Positions 34,964 through 43,857 are shown, numbered from the stretch's first letter. The stretch is DNA of 64,000 nucleotides from Jeongeupia naejangsanensis (GCF_016865585.1 NZ_JAESND010000007.1:62001-126000); one strand, 5' to 3'. Notes: generated by a model not told the origin, from the sequence alone. Translations and numbers: made by a program.

Positions 34964-36136
34964 ATGCACTACGACGCAGACATTCTGATCATCGGCGGTG
35001 GCCTTGTCGGCACCGCACTGGCGGCCGCGCTGGCGCCGAGCGGGCATTCGGTGTTGCTGCTCGAAGGCCGTACGCCGCAAACCGAAACGCCGAGCGCGCA
35101 GTGGGACAACCGCGTGTATGCGATCAGCCGCGCCAGCGAGAAGCTGCTGCGCGGCATTGGCGCGTGGCAGCGGCTCGACATCGACCGGATCCAGCCGGTG
35201 TCGCAGATGCAGATCACCGGCGATGACGGCCGCAGTGCGCTGAAGTTCGATGCGCTCGACGCCGGTATCGACGCGCTGACGACCATCCTCGAAAGCGGCA
35301 ATCTGCAGGCCGCGCTGTGGCAGACCGCGCTGGCGGCGCCGAATGTCAGCGTATTGGCGCCGGCCGAGCCGGTTGCGTTTGCCCATGACGCCGACGGTGT
35401 TACCGTCTCGCTCGCCGATGGCCGCGTGCTGCGCGCACGGCTGGCGGTCGGCGCCGATGGTGCCAACTCGTGGCTGCGCCGCAGCGCCGGCATCGACAGC
35501 AGTGCACGCGCCTACGAGCAGTGGGGCGTGGTTGCCAATTTCGAGACCGAACGCCCGCATTACGGCGTGGCGCGGCAATGGTTCTTCGACGACGGCATCC
35601 TCGCGTGGTTGCCGCTGGCCGGCAAACGGATGTCGATCGTCTGGTCGTGCTTCGAGGCGCGCAAGGATGAATTTCTGGCGCTGCCCCAGGCCGAACTCGA
35701 CGCCAAGGTGGCTGCGGCCGGTGGCCGGGCACTGGGTGAACTGCATTGCATTACCCCGGCGGCGGCGTTTCCGCTGCGGCTGACACATGTGCGCGAGCTG
35801 GTCCGCGACGGCGTCGCGCTGGTCGGCGACGCTGCGCATACCGTGCATCCGCTGGCCGGGCAGGGCGTCAACCTCGGTTTCGGCGACGTGGCCGAGCTGG
35901 CGAAGCTGCTGGCTGCTACCGATGTCAGCCTGCTCGGCGACCGGCTCAACCTGCGCCGTTACGAGCTGGCGCGGCGCGAAGCGATTTACCTGATGCAGGG
36001 CGCGTGCGACGGCCTGCAGAAGCTGTTCAACAACCGCAACCCGATTTTGAAAACGCTGCGAAACGCCGGGCTGGGCCTGACCGATTCGCTTCCATGGATC
36101 AAGCAGCAGTTGATACGTCACGCGATGGACGCGTGA
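34964..36136 (+). CDS. UbiH/UbiF/VisC/COQ6-family FAD monooxygenase
   Basis: A 390-residue flavin hydroxylase. FAD-binding motifs are complete: IIGGGLVGTALAAAL with ELLEG-type strand end, AVGADGANS, and GDAAHTVHPLAGQGVNLGFGD. In ubiquinone synthesis these enzymes hydroxylate the aromatic ring on three carbons; which carbon this protein attacks cannot be told from the sequence alone. The ATG at 34964 was chosen because the dinucleotide fold starts directly after it (YDADILIIGGG); an upstream in-frame start has no ribosome site. It is divergent from comEC, with 57 nt between the starts. It is 41 nt upstream of dsbC and may share its transcript. Confidence 0.88.
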   Translation: MHYDADILIIGGGLVGTALAAALAPSGHSVLLLEGRTPQTETPSAQWDNRVYAISRASEKLLRGIGAWQRLDIDRIQPVSQMQITGDDGRSALKFDALDAGIDALTTILESGNLQAALWQTALAAPNVSVLAPAEPVAFAHDADGVTVSLADGRVLRARLAVGADGANSWLRRSAGIDSSARAYEQWGVVANFETERPHYGVARQWFFDDGILAWLPLAGKRMSIVWSCFEARKDEFLALPQAELDAKVAAAGGRALGELHCITPAAAFPLRLTHVRELVRDGVALVGDAAHTVHPLAGQGVNLGFGDVAELAKLLAATDVSLLGDRLNLRRYELARREAIYLMQGACDGLQKLFNNRNPILKTLRNAGLGLTDSLPWIKQQLIRHAMDA

Positions 36137-36177
36137 GTCACCACGCGATCGACGTGTATACCCACAGAGGAAACCGT

Positions 36178-36912
36178 ATGAAGTTGAACCGCATCACCAA
36201 GAGCCTGGCCGTCATCGGCATGGTTGCGCTGACCGCGTGCTCGGCACAGGCCGATTCGAAGACCGACGTGAAGCAGATCCGCCAGAAGCTGGCGTCGACG
36301 CTGCAGGGGCGTGAAATCACGGCGGTGAACCCGAGCCCGATCAAGGGCGTGTACGAAGTCGTCATCGCCAACCGCCAGATCGTCTACACCGACGCACAGG
36401 CCAATTTCGTCATCGTCGGCGACATGGTCGACGTGGCCAAGAAGGAAAGCGTCACCGAACGCCGCATGGCCGAGCTGATGAAGACCGACTTCAGCAAGCT
36501 GCCGATGGATCAGGCGATCAAGGAAGTGCGCGGCAACGGCGCACGCAAGCTGGCGGTGTTCTCCGATCCGGACTGCCCGTTCTGCAAGCGCCTGGAGCAG
36601 GAAAGCCTGAAAGGCATCGACAACGTCACCATCTATACCTTCCTGTTCCCGCTCAACATCCACCCAGATGCCGAGCGCAAGTCGAAGCTGATCTGGTGTG
36701 CCGACGACAAGGCGGCCGCGTGGAGCAACTTCATGAACAACGGCAAGTTGCCGGAAGGTAAGTCCGACTGCGCCAGCCCGATCGAGAAGAACTTGGTGCT
36801 GGGCGAGTCGCTGGGCATTACCGGCACGCCGGCGCTGATCTTCGGCAGCGGCCGCATCGTCTCCGGCGCGATTCCGCGCCAGCAGATCGAACAGCTGCTC
36901 GACGCCAAGTAA
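36178..36912 (+). CDS. dsbC: Periplasmic thiol:disulfide interchange protein DsbC family
   Basis: A 244-residue exported protein. The signal peptide (SLAVIGMVALTACSAQA) contains a possible lipobox Cys, so lipid anchoring cannot be excluded. A DsbC/DsbG N-terminal dimerisation domain (residues 30-95) precedes the thioredoxin-like domain. The active site is DPDCPFCKRLEQ (CPFC, close to CGYC in E. coli DsbC), and a second Cys pair is formed by WCADD and DCASP. GTPALIFGSGRIV gives the cis-Pro loop. It corrects wrongly formed disulfides in the periplasm. The start at 36178 follows GAGGAAA. A strong terminator ends the gene. Confidence 0.92.
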   Translation: MKLNRITKSLAVIGMVALTACSAQADSKTDVKQIRQKLASTLQGREITAVNPSPIKGVYEVVIANRQIVYTDAQANFVIVGDMVDVAKKESVTERRMAELMKTDFSKLPMDQAIKEVRGNGARKLAVFSDPDCPFCKRLEQESLKGIDNVTIYTFLFPLNIHPDAERKSKLIWCADDKAAAWSNFMNNGKLPEGKSDCASPIEKNLVLGESLGITGTPALIFGSGRIVSGAIPRQQIEQLLDAK

Positions 36913-36930
36913 GCCACGGTAGCTGCGACG

Positions 36931-36962
36931 AAAAAAGCCCACTGATTCAGTGGGCTTTTTTT
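36931..36962 (+). terminator. Rho-independent terminator of dsbC
   Basis: AAAAAAGCCCACTGA and TCAGTGGGCTTTTTTT form a perfect stem with a tiny loop. Confidence 0.88.
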
Positions 36963-37153
36963 GTGTTCGTGACAACAGATTCAGCGTCGCCGTGCGTGGC
37001 GAGCGCAGGGTACCGTACACTCGTAGACAGCAATTTAGTAAACTAATAGAAAGAGTGTGGCGTTCATTTTTAACTTTCGAACGTATCGCATATTTTTATA
37101 CTCCCTTGTATTCACCTTGTGACATACACCATTTCCTTAGTGTGTTTGCCAAA

Positions 37154-37495
37154 ATGAAAATAACAATTAATCACTTCTTTGTGCTTTGCCTAGTCTTGTT
37201 GGTAATAACTGGTGTGATACAAGTTTTCGCAGAAAAAACCATTGAAAGCTTCACTGGTTCCGGCTTCATTGTGGGTATTTTGGCAATCGTTATTGCTGGT
37301 TTTCGTCTACAAAGCAATTTGAACTCATCTCAGCCGGAATGCACGCCTGATCAAAAAATTACAGAGATACTTCAAGAGAACAAATTAAAGGACGAACATA
37401 ATCTTCAGCGTTATCTACCTGCAGGGTTGCTATTCCTTTCTGGTGTCATCTGGATTGCCTTGATGCAAGCGGTTCGCTACTTCTTTAGAGCGTAG
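37154..37495 (+). CDS. Small two-helix membrane protein, function unknown
   Basis: A 113-residue protein with two or three hydrophobic segments. HFFVLCLVLLVITGVIQVF (about 7-25) and FIVGILAIVIAGF (about 36-49) form one end, and LPAGLLFLSGVIWIALMQAV (about 88-107) is at the C-terminus. A soluble, charged stretch lies between them (TPDQKITEILQENKLKDEHN). It is not recognised. The ATG at 37154 was chosen because the longer in-frame form would read through the dsbC terminator; no clear ribosome site is present, which lowers confidence. Codon use is AT-rich, unlike the neighbours. Confidence 0.55.
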   Translation: MKITINHFFVLCLVLLVITGVIQVFAEKTIESFTGSGFIVGILAIVIAGFRLQSNLNSSQPECTPDQKITEILQENKLKDEHNLQRYLPAGLLFLSGVIWIALMQAVRYFFRA

Positions 37496-37615
37496 GTGCT
37501 GCACCGTCTTATAGGGAAATCATGCTTGGTGCTTCGTTCTGAACGAGGGATAAATGCCGGCTGCCTGTCTCTTTCTTTAGATTGGTTTACGAAACTAATG
37601 ATCCATGGGGTGGAT

Positions 37616-37960
37616 ATGAATTATTATATAAAAGCACTGAGAAATTTTGCAAACTTCAAGGGCAGATCCACTCGAAGAGAGTACTGGATTTTTGTCTTGT
37701 TTAATATCATTGTTTCTATCGTGATAATGATAGTGGCAGGAGTTGTAGGTAGCGTATTGGGGTATGGGAAAACTTTTTCTGATATGGTTAACGGAATTTA
37801 CAGCTTGGGTATCCTTGTTCCTGGCTTGGCGGTGGGTGTTCGGCGATTGCACGATATTGGAAAGAGTGGTTGGTGGATTGTTGTCCCGTTTTTGAATCTT
37901 ATTTTCTTTTGTTTTGCTGGTGATCCAAATGAAAATGAGTATGGGCTACCTTCTCGATAG
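37616..37960 (+). CDS. DUF805-family inner-membrane protein
   Basis: A 114-residue membrane protein of the DUF805 (YhaH/YhaI-like) family. Diagnostic parts are FANFKGRSTRREYWIFVLFN near the start, the GLAVGVRRLHDIGKSGWW turn, and the ending FAGDPNENEYG. Four hydrophobic segments are expected. The family function is not known; genes are common on accessory segments. The ATG at 37616 has a GGGGTGG stretch upstream. It follows the small membrane gene by 120 nt and shares its AT-rich composition. Confidence 0.88.
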   Translation: MNYYIKALRNFANFKGRSTRREYWIFVLFNIIVSIVIMIVAGVVGSVLGYGKTFSDMVNGIYSLGILVPGLAVGVRRLHDIGKSGWWIVVPFLNLIFFCFAGDPNENEYGLPSR

Positions 37961-38262
37961 TCCTGAAGTTGCAGTCGCCTTGGCAGTCTAATGGTCAGGG
38001 TTTAATTCCCTCTGTGTTCTGCTGCCTGTAGATTGATCTGGGTAAAATGAAGCCCGACGCTCAATTCATCACTTTATGGATTGTTGAGTAATGCGCTATC
38101 GTCGGACGCGTCTGGAGTAGGTACTTACTTCTTCACGGCCAATCCAGCTGCCCACTGCCAAGACGTGCTGATCCACCATGTTTTCGGGTGAATGTCGGTG
38201 TTGGCTTCATTTTATTTGGCCAAATTTACGTGCTGGTATATAGAAAATAGGATTTATTTCTG
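37961..38262. other. 302-nt gap without a supported gene
   Basis: Composition rises back toward normal here. A short T-arm-like element (AGGG-TTTAATT-CCCT, 37997-38011) is present but has no tRNA body around it. No promoter or terminator is evident beyond an AT-rich stretch just before 38263. Confidence 0.4.
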
Positions 38263-38790
38263 ATGAGTTCAGATTTGCAGGTTCAGCATTTCACGACAGG
38301 CTGGCGTCTTGTCTTCCTGATGCAGCTGATGCTGCTCGGCGTTTGCGTGTGGATGTCCTGGGATGTTTACCATGATCCGTATGGCGGGTTTTATCAGGAT
38401 TTGCCCAGCATTGTTCTGTTCAATTTCTGTTTCTTTCTCATGAGTTTTGTGATTGGTGCCGGTCTTGGTGTTCAGCGAGTCCGGCTGGATCGGGGGCGGG
38501 AGAAACTGGCTTATGCCAATCATTCGACTTGCCATCGCTGGAAGGAAGTAGATGTTGCTGACGTCCAGCGTGTTTCCATACGCTCTGCCACACGCACAAT
38601 GGATGCACTGGTGGACTCGCTGCTTGTCGTCGTCCGTTCTCACGAACCTGGCACGCCGCAGTATGGCGTGACATTGCTGGATTCCCGAGTCACGCCCACG
38701 AACAAGCAAAGCCATTCGCCGCTGTTTGTCGCGGTCATGGATTTCATCAGGGAGTCGAATCCGGATGCCGAGATTCCTGCCTTGCAGTAG
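38263..38790 (+). CDS. Putative two-helix membrane protein, function unknown
   Basis: A 175-residue protein with two hydrophobic segments near the start (LVFLMQLMLLGVCVWMSW and SIVLFNFCFFLMSFVIGAGLG) and a cytoplasmic C-terminal part of about 100 residues. That part has a beta-rich look (GREKLAYANHSTCHRWKEVDVADVQRVSI), similar in layout to PH-like membrane proteins, but I cannot assign a family. The ATG at 38263 has AGGAT upstream. It stands after the AT-rich patch and has intermediate composition. No neighbour suggests its role. Confidence 0.7.
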   Translation: MSSDLQVQHFTTGWRLVFLMQLMLLGVCVWMSWDVYHDPYGGFYQDLPSIVLFNFCFFLMSFVIGAGLGVQRVRLDRGREKLAYANHSTCHRWKEVDVADVQRVSIRSATRTMDALVDSLLVVVRSHEPGTPQYGVTLLDSRVTPTNKQSHSPLFVAVMDFIRESNPDAEIPALQ

Positions 38791-38905
38791 CCCACTGCAT
38801 TGTCCTCCTTGAGGTCAGGCTCCAGGCCTGAGCCACAACTATCATTTCGGTAAACCGCATGCAGGTTCGCATGCCGGTTCCCGATCTTGTCTATGCGTTG
38901 TGTAG

Positions 38906-39616
38906 TTACCGCTTCAGCAAAGCTGGCGCCGAATGCGCAACAAAATCCGCCAGCAGCGCACTGGCGCCATCCCAGACGATCTGCACGCCGAGGCAGAACA
39001 GGATGAAGGCCGAGAGCCGCAGGAAGACGATGGTGCCGGTGCTGCCCAGCATCCGCATGATCTTTTCCGCGTAGCGATAGCAGAAGTACAGCGAGTAGGC
39101 GACCAGCGCGGTGGCGATGATGCTGGCGATCGGCATGTCCAGCCGGTGCAGCAGGCCCGGGCCCTTGAGGCCGGCGCCGAGGGTGATGGCGACGGTGATG
39201 GTGCCGGGGCCGACGGTGATCGGGAAGGTCAGCGGATAGAAGGCGCGCGAGCGCAGTTCCTCGTTGCTGTGTTCCAGCGCTACTGCCTGTTCTTCCAGCT
39301 TGCGGTTGCTGTTCTTGCCTTCGTCCGACAGCAGTTTCCAGCCCGCCGCGGCGACCAGCAGGCCGCCGGCAACGCGGATGATCGGCAGCGAGACTTCGAA
39401 GAAGTCGAGCACATAGCTGCCGGTGAACATGCTCACCAGAATCAGGAAGAAGCTGTAGATGCCGACGCGACGGGCAAGGATGGCTTTTTCCTGCTCGTTG
39501 TACGCCGTGGTCATCGACAGGAAGATCGGCGCGTGCCCCGGCGGATTCAGGATGGGCATCAGTGCGGCGACAACCAGCAGGATGTTGCCGAGGAAGGCGG
39601 TGATCGTTTGCAGCAT
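38906..39616 (-). CDS. MarC-family membrane protein
   Basis: A 236-residue inner-membrane protein with six predicted membrane helices. The family marks are VAALMPILNPPGHAPIFLSMT near the N-terminus and the later repeat FYPLTFPITVGPGTITVAITLGA. The MarC family was once linked to multiple antibiotic resistance in E. coli, but that link was withdrawn; the transported substrate is unknown. The ATG at 39616 was chosen over a longer form because GGAG lies 8 nt upstream and the first helix starts right after it. The gene stands alone. Confidence 0.9.
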   Translation of the reverse strand: MLQTITAFLGNILLVVAALMPILNPPGHAPIFLSMTTAYNEQEKAILARRVGIYSFFLILVSMFTGSYVLDFFEVSLPIIRVAGGLLVAAAGWKLLSDEGKNSNRKLEEQAVALEHSNEELRSRAFYPLTFPITVGPGTITVAITLGAGLKGPGLLHRLDMPIASIIATALVAYSLYFCYRYAEKIMRMLGSTGTIVFLRLSAFILFCLGVQIVWDGASALLADFVAHSAPALLKR

Positions 39617-39815
39617 GCAGCAAGCTCCGGGAGCCACGGCCGGGCGCGCCGGCAATGCCCCGATTGTAGTGCCGTCAGCCAGTGCCGTGCTGCGGGTTTC
39701 CCCATGTCATCTAGATGTCGTGACAAATTCACCAAGTGGAAAGCTGCGATTCATATTCGCCGTGCACAGTGCGCTGCCTCCCGTTAGAGGGGGCGACACA
39801 ACAACGGAGAGAGAG

Positions 39816-42800
39816 ATGAATCGTCGCAACTTCCTCAAGTACGGCGGGGTCGGCGCTGCGCTGAGCGCGCTGCCGCTCAGCCTGCAGAAGGTGCTGGCCG
39901 CCGGCACGCCGTCGGGCGGCAGCCTGTCGTCGGTGGCGCACGTGGTGATCCTGAGCCAGGAGAACCGCTCGTTCGACCATTACCTCGGTACGCTCAACGG
40001 CGTGCGCGGCTACAACGATCCGCATCCACTGCGCCTGCCCGACGGCAGCAGCGTGTTCGCGCAGAAAAGCGCCGCGGGCCAGGCGATCTGGCCGTTCCGG
40101 CTCAACAGCGCCACCACCAGCGGCCAGTGCATGGTCGATGTGACCCATGACTGGGCCACCGGCCGGCAGGCGTTCAATAGCGGGGCGATGGACAAGTGGA
40201 TTCCGAACAAGGGCAATTACGGCATGGCGTATTACAGCCGCGCCGATATCCCGTTCCACTACGCGCTGTCCGACGCGTTCACCACCTGCGACCACTATTT
40301 CTGTTCGGCCGACACCAGCACCAACCCGAACCGGCTGTTCCTGATGTCGGGCAGCAACGGCGCCGGACTGTGGGCCAATGGTGCGTCGATGAACAACGAC
40401 GAATCCAAACCGTTCACCTGGATGACCTACGCCGAGCGGCTCGAAGCGGCGGGCATCTCGTGGAAGATGTACCAGGAGGCCGACAATTACGACGACAACG
40501 CGCTGGCGTGGTTCGCCAACTTCAAGAACGCGGCGACGACGTCCAACCTCTACAAGCGCGGCATGACGCGTTTTGCCCGCACCCAGTTCGCGCAGGACGT
40601 CGCCAACGACACGCTGCCGGCGGTGAGCTGGATCATCGCCCCGGCGGCGCTGTCCGAGCACCCGAACCACAGCCCGAACGGCGGCGGCGATTACGCCAAG
40701 ATCTTCCTCGACGCGCTCGCCAGCAACCCGGCGGTGTGGGCCAAGACGGTGTTCATCTACACCTATGACGAAAACGGCGGCATTTTCGATCACGTCGTGC
40801 CGCCGATTCCGCCGGCGGGTACGACCAACGAGTGGAGCGGCGGCTATCCGCTCGGCCTCGGCCACCGGATTCCGACCTGGCTGATTTCGCCATGGAGCGT
40901 CGGCGGCTGGGTGCACAGCCAGACCAGTGACCATACCTCGACGCTGCGTTTCCTCGAACGCTTCACCGGCGTGCAGGAGCCGAACATCAGCGCGTGGCGC
41001 CGCAGCGTCTGCGGCGATCTGATGGACGGTTTCGACTTTGTCGCCAGCGGTTACGGCTTCCCGTCGACGCTGCCGAACACCACGAATCTGGCCAGCGATG
41101 CTGCATTTGCCTGCGCCAACCTGCCGGCCGCACAGCCGAACGGCGAGGTCGCTGCGCCGAACATCGAAAACGGTGGCGCGCGGCCGTTGCGGCCGGTGGC
41201 GGTGCAGCCGAATGTCGATGCGTCGGTCGATCCGGCGACGAAGAAAATCACGCTGACCTTGAGCAACGGCGGAACGCAATCTGCGGCGTTCGACATCCAC
41301 GGCTACGGCGCGCTGACATTCGCGCCGGTGTTCGCCACCGTCGGCAGCAGCGCGCAGACCCATGTGTTCGACGCCAGCGCCGTTGCCTCCGGCAAGTTCG
41401 ATCTGGCCGTGCACGGCCCGAACAGTTTCTACCGCCGCTTTGCCGGCAACGTGCTGCCGACCGCTTGGCAGGGCGGGGCGTATCCGCAGGTGAGCGTGAC
41501 GCCGAACCCGGCCGGTGGCGTCGTCGCCATCACGATCCAGAACCGCGCGCCGGTGGCGATCACCGTCAACGTCGACGACTATCTTGCCGGCGTGCGCACG
41601 CCGCAGACCATCGCCGCCAACGCCAGCCTGACGCTCAATCTGGCGACGCGCAGTAACTGGTACGACTTCATGCTGCTGGTCGGCGGCGACACCGGCAATG
41701 TCTTCGTCTACGAGTACTGCGGCCACATCGAGGGCGGCAACAGCATGACCTTCCCGGGGCGCGTGGCGATTCCGGGCGTCAGCCCCACGCCGACACCGGC
41801 GCCAGGCCCGACCCCCACACCAGCCCCTGGCGCCGGCTTCACCGCTGCGCTTCTGAGCGGCATGACGCATTACTACCGGCTGGAAAACGCCGGTGCCGAC
41901 GACGTCGGCGGCTCGGCGCTGAGCACGGTCGGCCCGGTGGCCTACGGTGCCGGTGGCAAGTTCGGCTCGGCGCTGACGCTCGACGCCAAACAGGCCGCAG
42001 CGGCCTTCCTGCCGTTCGACATGGCCAAGGGTCCGGCCAGCTTCACGCTCGGCTTCTGGGTGAAGATGCCGGCCGGCATGACGACCGAAACCAGCGTGAT
42101 GGCCAACAAGGACTGGGCGACCGGCAAGAATGCCGGCATCTCGATCGGCACCACGTCCGACGGCCGCTTCAAGTTCAACATCGGCGACGGCACCAACCGT
42201 GCCGACGGCTATATCGCCATGGTCACCGGTGCGTGGGTCTATGTGGCGATCGCGCTCGATACAGCCAGCAAGAAACTCGTCTGCTACGCCAGCAACGCCG
42301 CCGGCACGGTCTCGACGACGACGGTGAGCTACAGCAACGTCACCGGCAACATCGTGCCGAGCTACAACCGCTGGGCGTTGAACGAGGATGGTCGCGGCGA
42401 CTATTACAGCCGCTTCCCGACCGAGCGCTACGTGCTGGCCTTCGACGATCTGGCGGTATGGAACCGCGCGCTGGCGGCGAGTGACATTCAGGCGATCGCG
42501 TCGGCCAGCCAGCCGATCGACAGCCTGCGCACCACGCCGACACCGGCACCTTCGGCATGGAGCAGTGCGCTGCTGACCGGGCTGGCGCATTACCACCGTT
42601 TCGACGCCGACGGCAGCGACGACGTCGCGGCCAGCACCGCGACGATCACCGGCACGGCGACGTATCCGGCGTCGCAGTACGGCAACGGCATCCGCCTCGA
42701 CGCGCTGCAGGCCGCTGCGGCCTTCCTGCCGTACGACGTCAGTGCCACCAGCAACGCGTTCACGATGGGCCTCTGGGTGAAGATGCCGTCGGGCATGGGC

Positions 42801-43454
42801 ACGAACATGACCAGCATCGTCGCCAACAAGGACTGGGCGACCGGCAAGAACGTCGGCATCTCGATCGGCGGTTCGGGCGACGGGCGCTTCAAGTTCAACG
42901 TCGGCGACGGCACCAACCGTGCCGACGGCTATCTGGCGATGCCGCTCGACACCTGGTGCTACGTGGCGATCTGCGTCGACAAGAGCGCCAGAACGATGCG
43001 CTGCTACGCCAGCCAGTCCGCCACCGACGTGCGCGAAACCGTGCTCGGCTTCAGCAACGTCACCGGCAACATCGTCCCGAGCTACGGCCGCTGGGCGCTG
43101 AACGAGGATGCGCGAGGCGACTACTACAGCCGCTATCCGGTCGAACGCTTCGTGCTGGGCTTCGATGACGTTGCCGTGTGGACACGGGCGCTGAGCATCG
43201 ACGAGATCAAGGCGATTGCCGCATCGGGCCAGCCGATCGCCAGCCTGCGTGGTGGTACGCAAGCAACGGTCGCGACGATGTCGCTGAACGCCGCGGTCTG
43301 CGCTGCACCGTGGGCCGGTGCAACGACCTACGCGGCCGGCGAGTCGGCCAGCTACAACGGCCGCAATTACCGCGCCAAATGGGTGACGCAGGGCGAAGTG
43401 CCGGATCGCAACAGCGGCAGCGCCCGGCCGTGGGAAGACCTCGGCGCCTGCTGA
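39816..43454 (+). CDS. Secreted phospholipase C-like phosphoesterase with two LamG-like domains and a chitin-binding module
   Basis: A 1212-residue exoenzyme. A Tat signal comes first (RRNFLKYGG, then a hydrophobic stretch). The acid phosphatase/phospholipase C domain covers about 38-440: SQENRSFDHYLGTLNGVRG with Glu49-Asn50, YTYDENGGIFDHV, and TSDHTSTLRFLERF. Two PLC C-terminal beta domains (about 465-650) follow. A PTPTPAPGPTPTPAPG linker leads to two LamG/concanavalin-type domains (674-904 and 914-1144), which are recent duplicates. The last 50 residues are a CBM5/12 chitin-binding module (CAAPWAGATTYAAGESASYN, ending WEDLGAC). It probably cleaves phospholipids or phosphate esters while held on chitin or another glycan surface. 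The ATG follows GGAGAGAGAG. A terminator follows. Confidence 0.92.
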   Translation: MNRRNFLKYGGVGAALSALPLSLQKVLAAGTPSGGSLSSVAHVVILSQENRSFDHYLGTLNGVRGYNDPHPLRLPDGSSVFAQKSAAGQAIWPFRLNSATTSGQCMVDVTHDWATGRQAFNSGAMDKWIPNKGNYGMAYYSRADIPFHYALSDAFTTCDHYFCSADTSTNPNRLFLMSGSNGAGLWANGASMNNDESKPFTWMTYAERLEAAGISWKMYQEADNYDDNALAWFANFKNAATTSNLYKRGMTRFARTQFAQDVANDTLPAVSWIIAPAALSEHPNHSPNGGGDYAKIFLDALASNPAVWAKTVFIYTYDENGGIFDHVVPPIPPAGTTNEWSGGYPLGLGHRIPTWLISPWSVGGWVHSQTSDHTSTLRFLERFTGVQEPNISAWRRSVCGDLMDGFDFVASGYGFPSTLPNTTNLASDAAFACANLPAAQPNGEVAAPNIENGGARPLRPVAVQPNVDASVDPATKKITLTLSNGGTQSAAFDIHGYGALTFAPVFATVGSSAQTHVFDASAVASGKFDLAVHGPNSFYRRFAGNVLPTAWQGGAYPQVSVTPNPAGGVVAITIQNRAPVAITVNVDDYLAGVRTPQTIAANASLTLNLATRSNWYDFMLLVGGDTGNVFVYEYCGHIEGGNSMTFPGRVAIPGVSPTPTPAPGPTPTPAPGAGFTAALLSGMTHYYRLENAGADDVGGSALSTVGPVAYGAGGKFGSALTLDAKQAAAAFLPFDMAKGPASFTLGFWVKMPAGMTTETSVMANKDWATGKNAGISIGTTSDGRFKFNIGDGTNRADGYIAMVTGAWVYVAIALDTASKKLVCYASNAAGTVSTTTVSYSNVTGNIVPSYNRWALNEDGRGDYYSRFPTERYVLAFDDLAVWNRALAASDIQAIASASQPIDSLRTTPTPAPSAWSSALLTGLAHYHRFDADGSDDVAASTATITGTATYPASQYGNGIRLDALQAAAAFLPYDVSATSNAFTMGLWVKMPSGMGTNMTSIVANKDWATGKNVGISIGGSGDGRFKFNVGDGTNRADGYLAMPLDTWCYVAICVDKSARTMRCYASQSATDVRETVLGFSNVTGNIVPSYGRWALNEDARGDYYSRYPVERFVLGFDDVAVWTRALSIDEIKAIAASGQPIASLRGGTQATVATMSLNAAVCAAPWAGATTYAAGESASYNGRNYRAKWVTQGEVPDRNSGSARPWEDLGAC
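41839..42530 (+). repeat. First copy of intragenic duplication (LamG-like domain 1)
   Basis: This stretch and 42559-43250 align at a constant 720-nt (240-codon) offset with long identical runs, for example in GCCAACAAGGACTGGGCGAC (42103 and 42823). Encoded ending motifs NRWALNED and SYGRWALNED also match. Confidence 0.85.
42559..43250 (+). repeat. Second copy of intragenic duplication (LamG-like domain 2)
   Basis: Partner of 41839-42530, offset 720 nt. The high DNA identity, together with differences concentrated at the domain start, indicates a recent tandem duplication or gene-conversion pair within the phospholipase C-like gene. Confidence 0.85.
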
Positions 43455-43470
43455 CCCGGCCGGAGCAAAA

Positions 43471-43502
43471 GAAACACCCCGCAATGCGGGGTGTTTCTTT
43501 TT
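43471..43502. terminator. Bidirectional Rho-independent terminator
   Basis: GAAACACCCCGCA and TGCGGGGTGTTTC form a strong stem followed by T-rich sequence; it separates convergent genes. Confidence 0.87.
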
Positions 43503-43509
43503 GTCGGGG

Positions 43510-43857
43510 TTACTTGCTGCGGCCGTCGTACGGGTGGACCTGCACGCTGGCGAGGTCGATGCCCTCGATGCAGCGGATGTTGATTGCGGCAATGGCGTTG
43601 CCGGCCGGGTCGACCCCTTCGCCGAACGGGCCGCAGCCGCAGTGCGGACAGAAGTGGTGCTTGATCACGTGCTTGTTGAAGGTATACGTGCCGATGTCGG
43701 CTTCGGGCGTCAGCAGCCTGACGCTGGCGCGCGGTACGAACCAGAGCAGGTGGCCGCGACGCTGGCAGATCGAACAGTTGCAGTCGATGACCGAACCGAT
43801 TTCGCCATCGATTTCGAGGGCAATCCGGCCGCAGTGGCAGCTGGCGCGATGGATCAT
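43510..43857 (-). CDS. GFA/CENP-V-family zinc protein (first of two in the window)
   Basis: A 115-residue protein of the glutathione-dependent formaldehyde-activating (Gfa)/CENP-V family. The zinc-binding cysteines are in SCHCGRIALEI, NCSICQRRG and CPHCGCGPFGEG. Members bind zinc and often glutathione conjugates; few have a proven substrate. The ATG is the complement of 43855-43857. It is convergent with the phospholipase C-like gene and stands alone. It is distinct from the GFA protein at 62 kb, to which it shows only family-level similarity. Confidence 0.88.
   Translation of the reverse strand: MIHRASCHCGRIALEIDGEIGSVIDCNCSICQRRGHLLWFVPRASVRLLTPEADIGTYTFNKHVIKHHFCPHCGCGPFGEGVDPAGNAIAAINIRCIEGIDLASVQVHPYDGRSK

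Larger units (their letters stand above)
36963..38262. other. AT-rich patch, possible horizontally acquired segment
   Basis: From about 37.0 kb base composition drops sharply, with many A/T runs and TTA, ATA and AGA codons that are rare in neighbouring genes. The patch holds one small membrane protein of unknown function and a DUF805 protein. It has no transposase, integrase or recognisable direct repeats at the edges. It begins right after the dsbC terminator. Confidence 0.6.

Noticed and set aside
36950-37153. N-terminal extension of the small membrane protein
   Set aside because: It would be translated from within the dsbC terminator and adds a basic, non-conserved stretch.
37997-38011. 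tRNA T-arm-like element
   Set aside because: Only a 4-bp stem with a T-loop-like sequence; no acceptor, D-arm or anticodon arm can be built around it, so it is not called as a tRNA or attachment site.
39729-43592. 1287-codon open frame opposite the phospholipase C-like gene
   Set aside because: Low-complexity Arg/Ala/Gly/Val composition, no ribosome site or domain, and the plus-strand gene is clearly coding.
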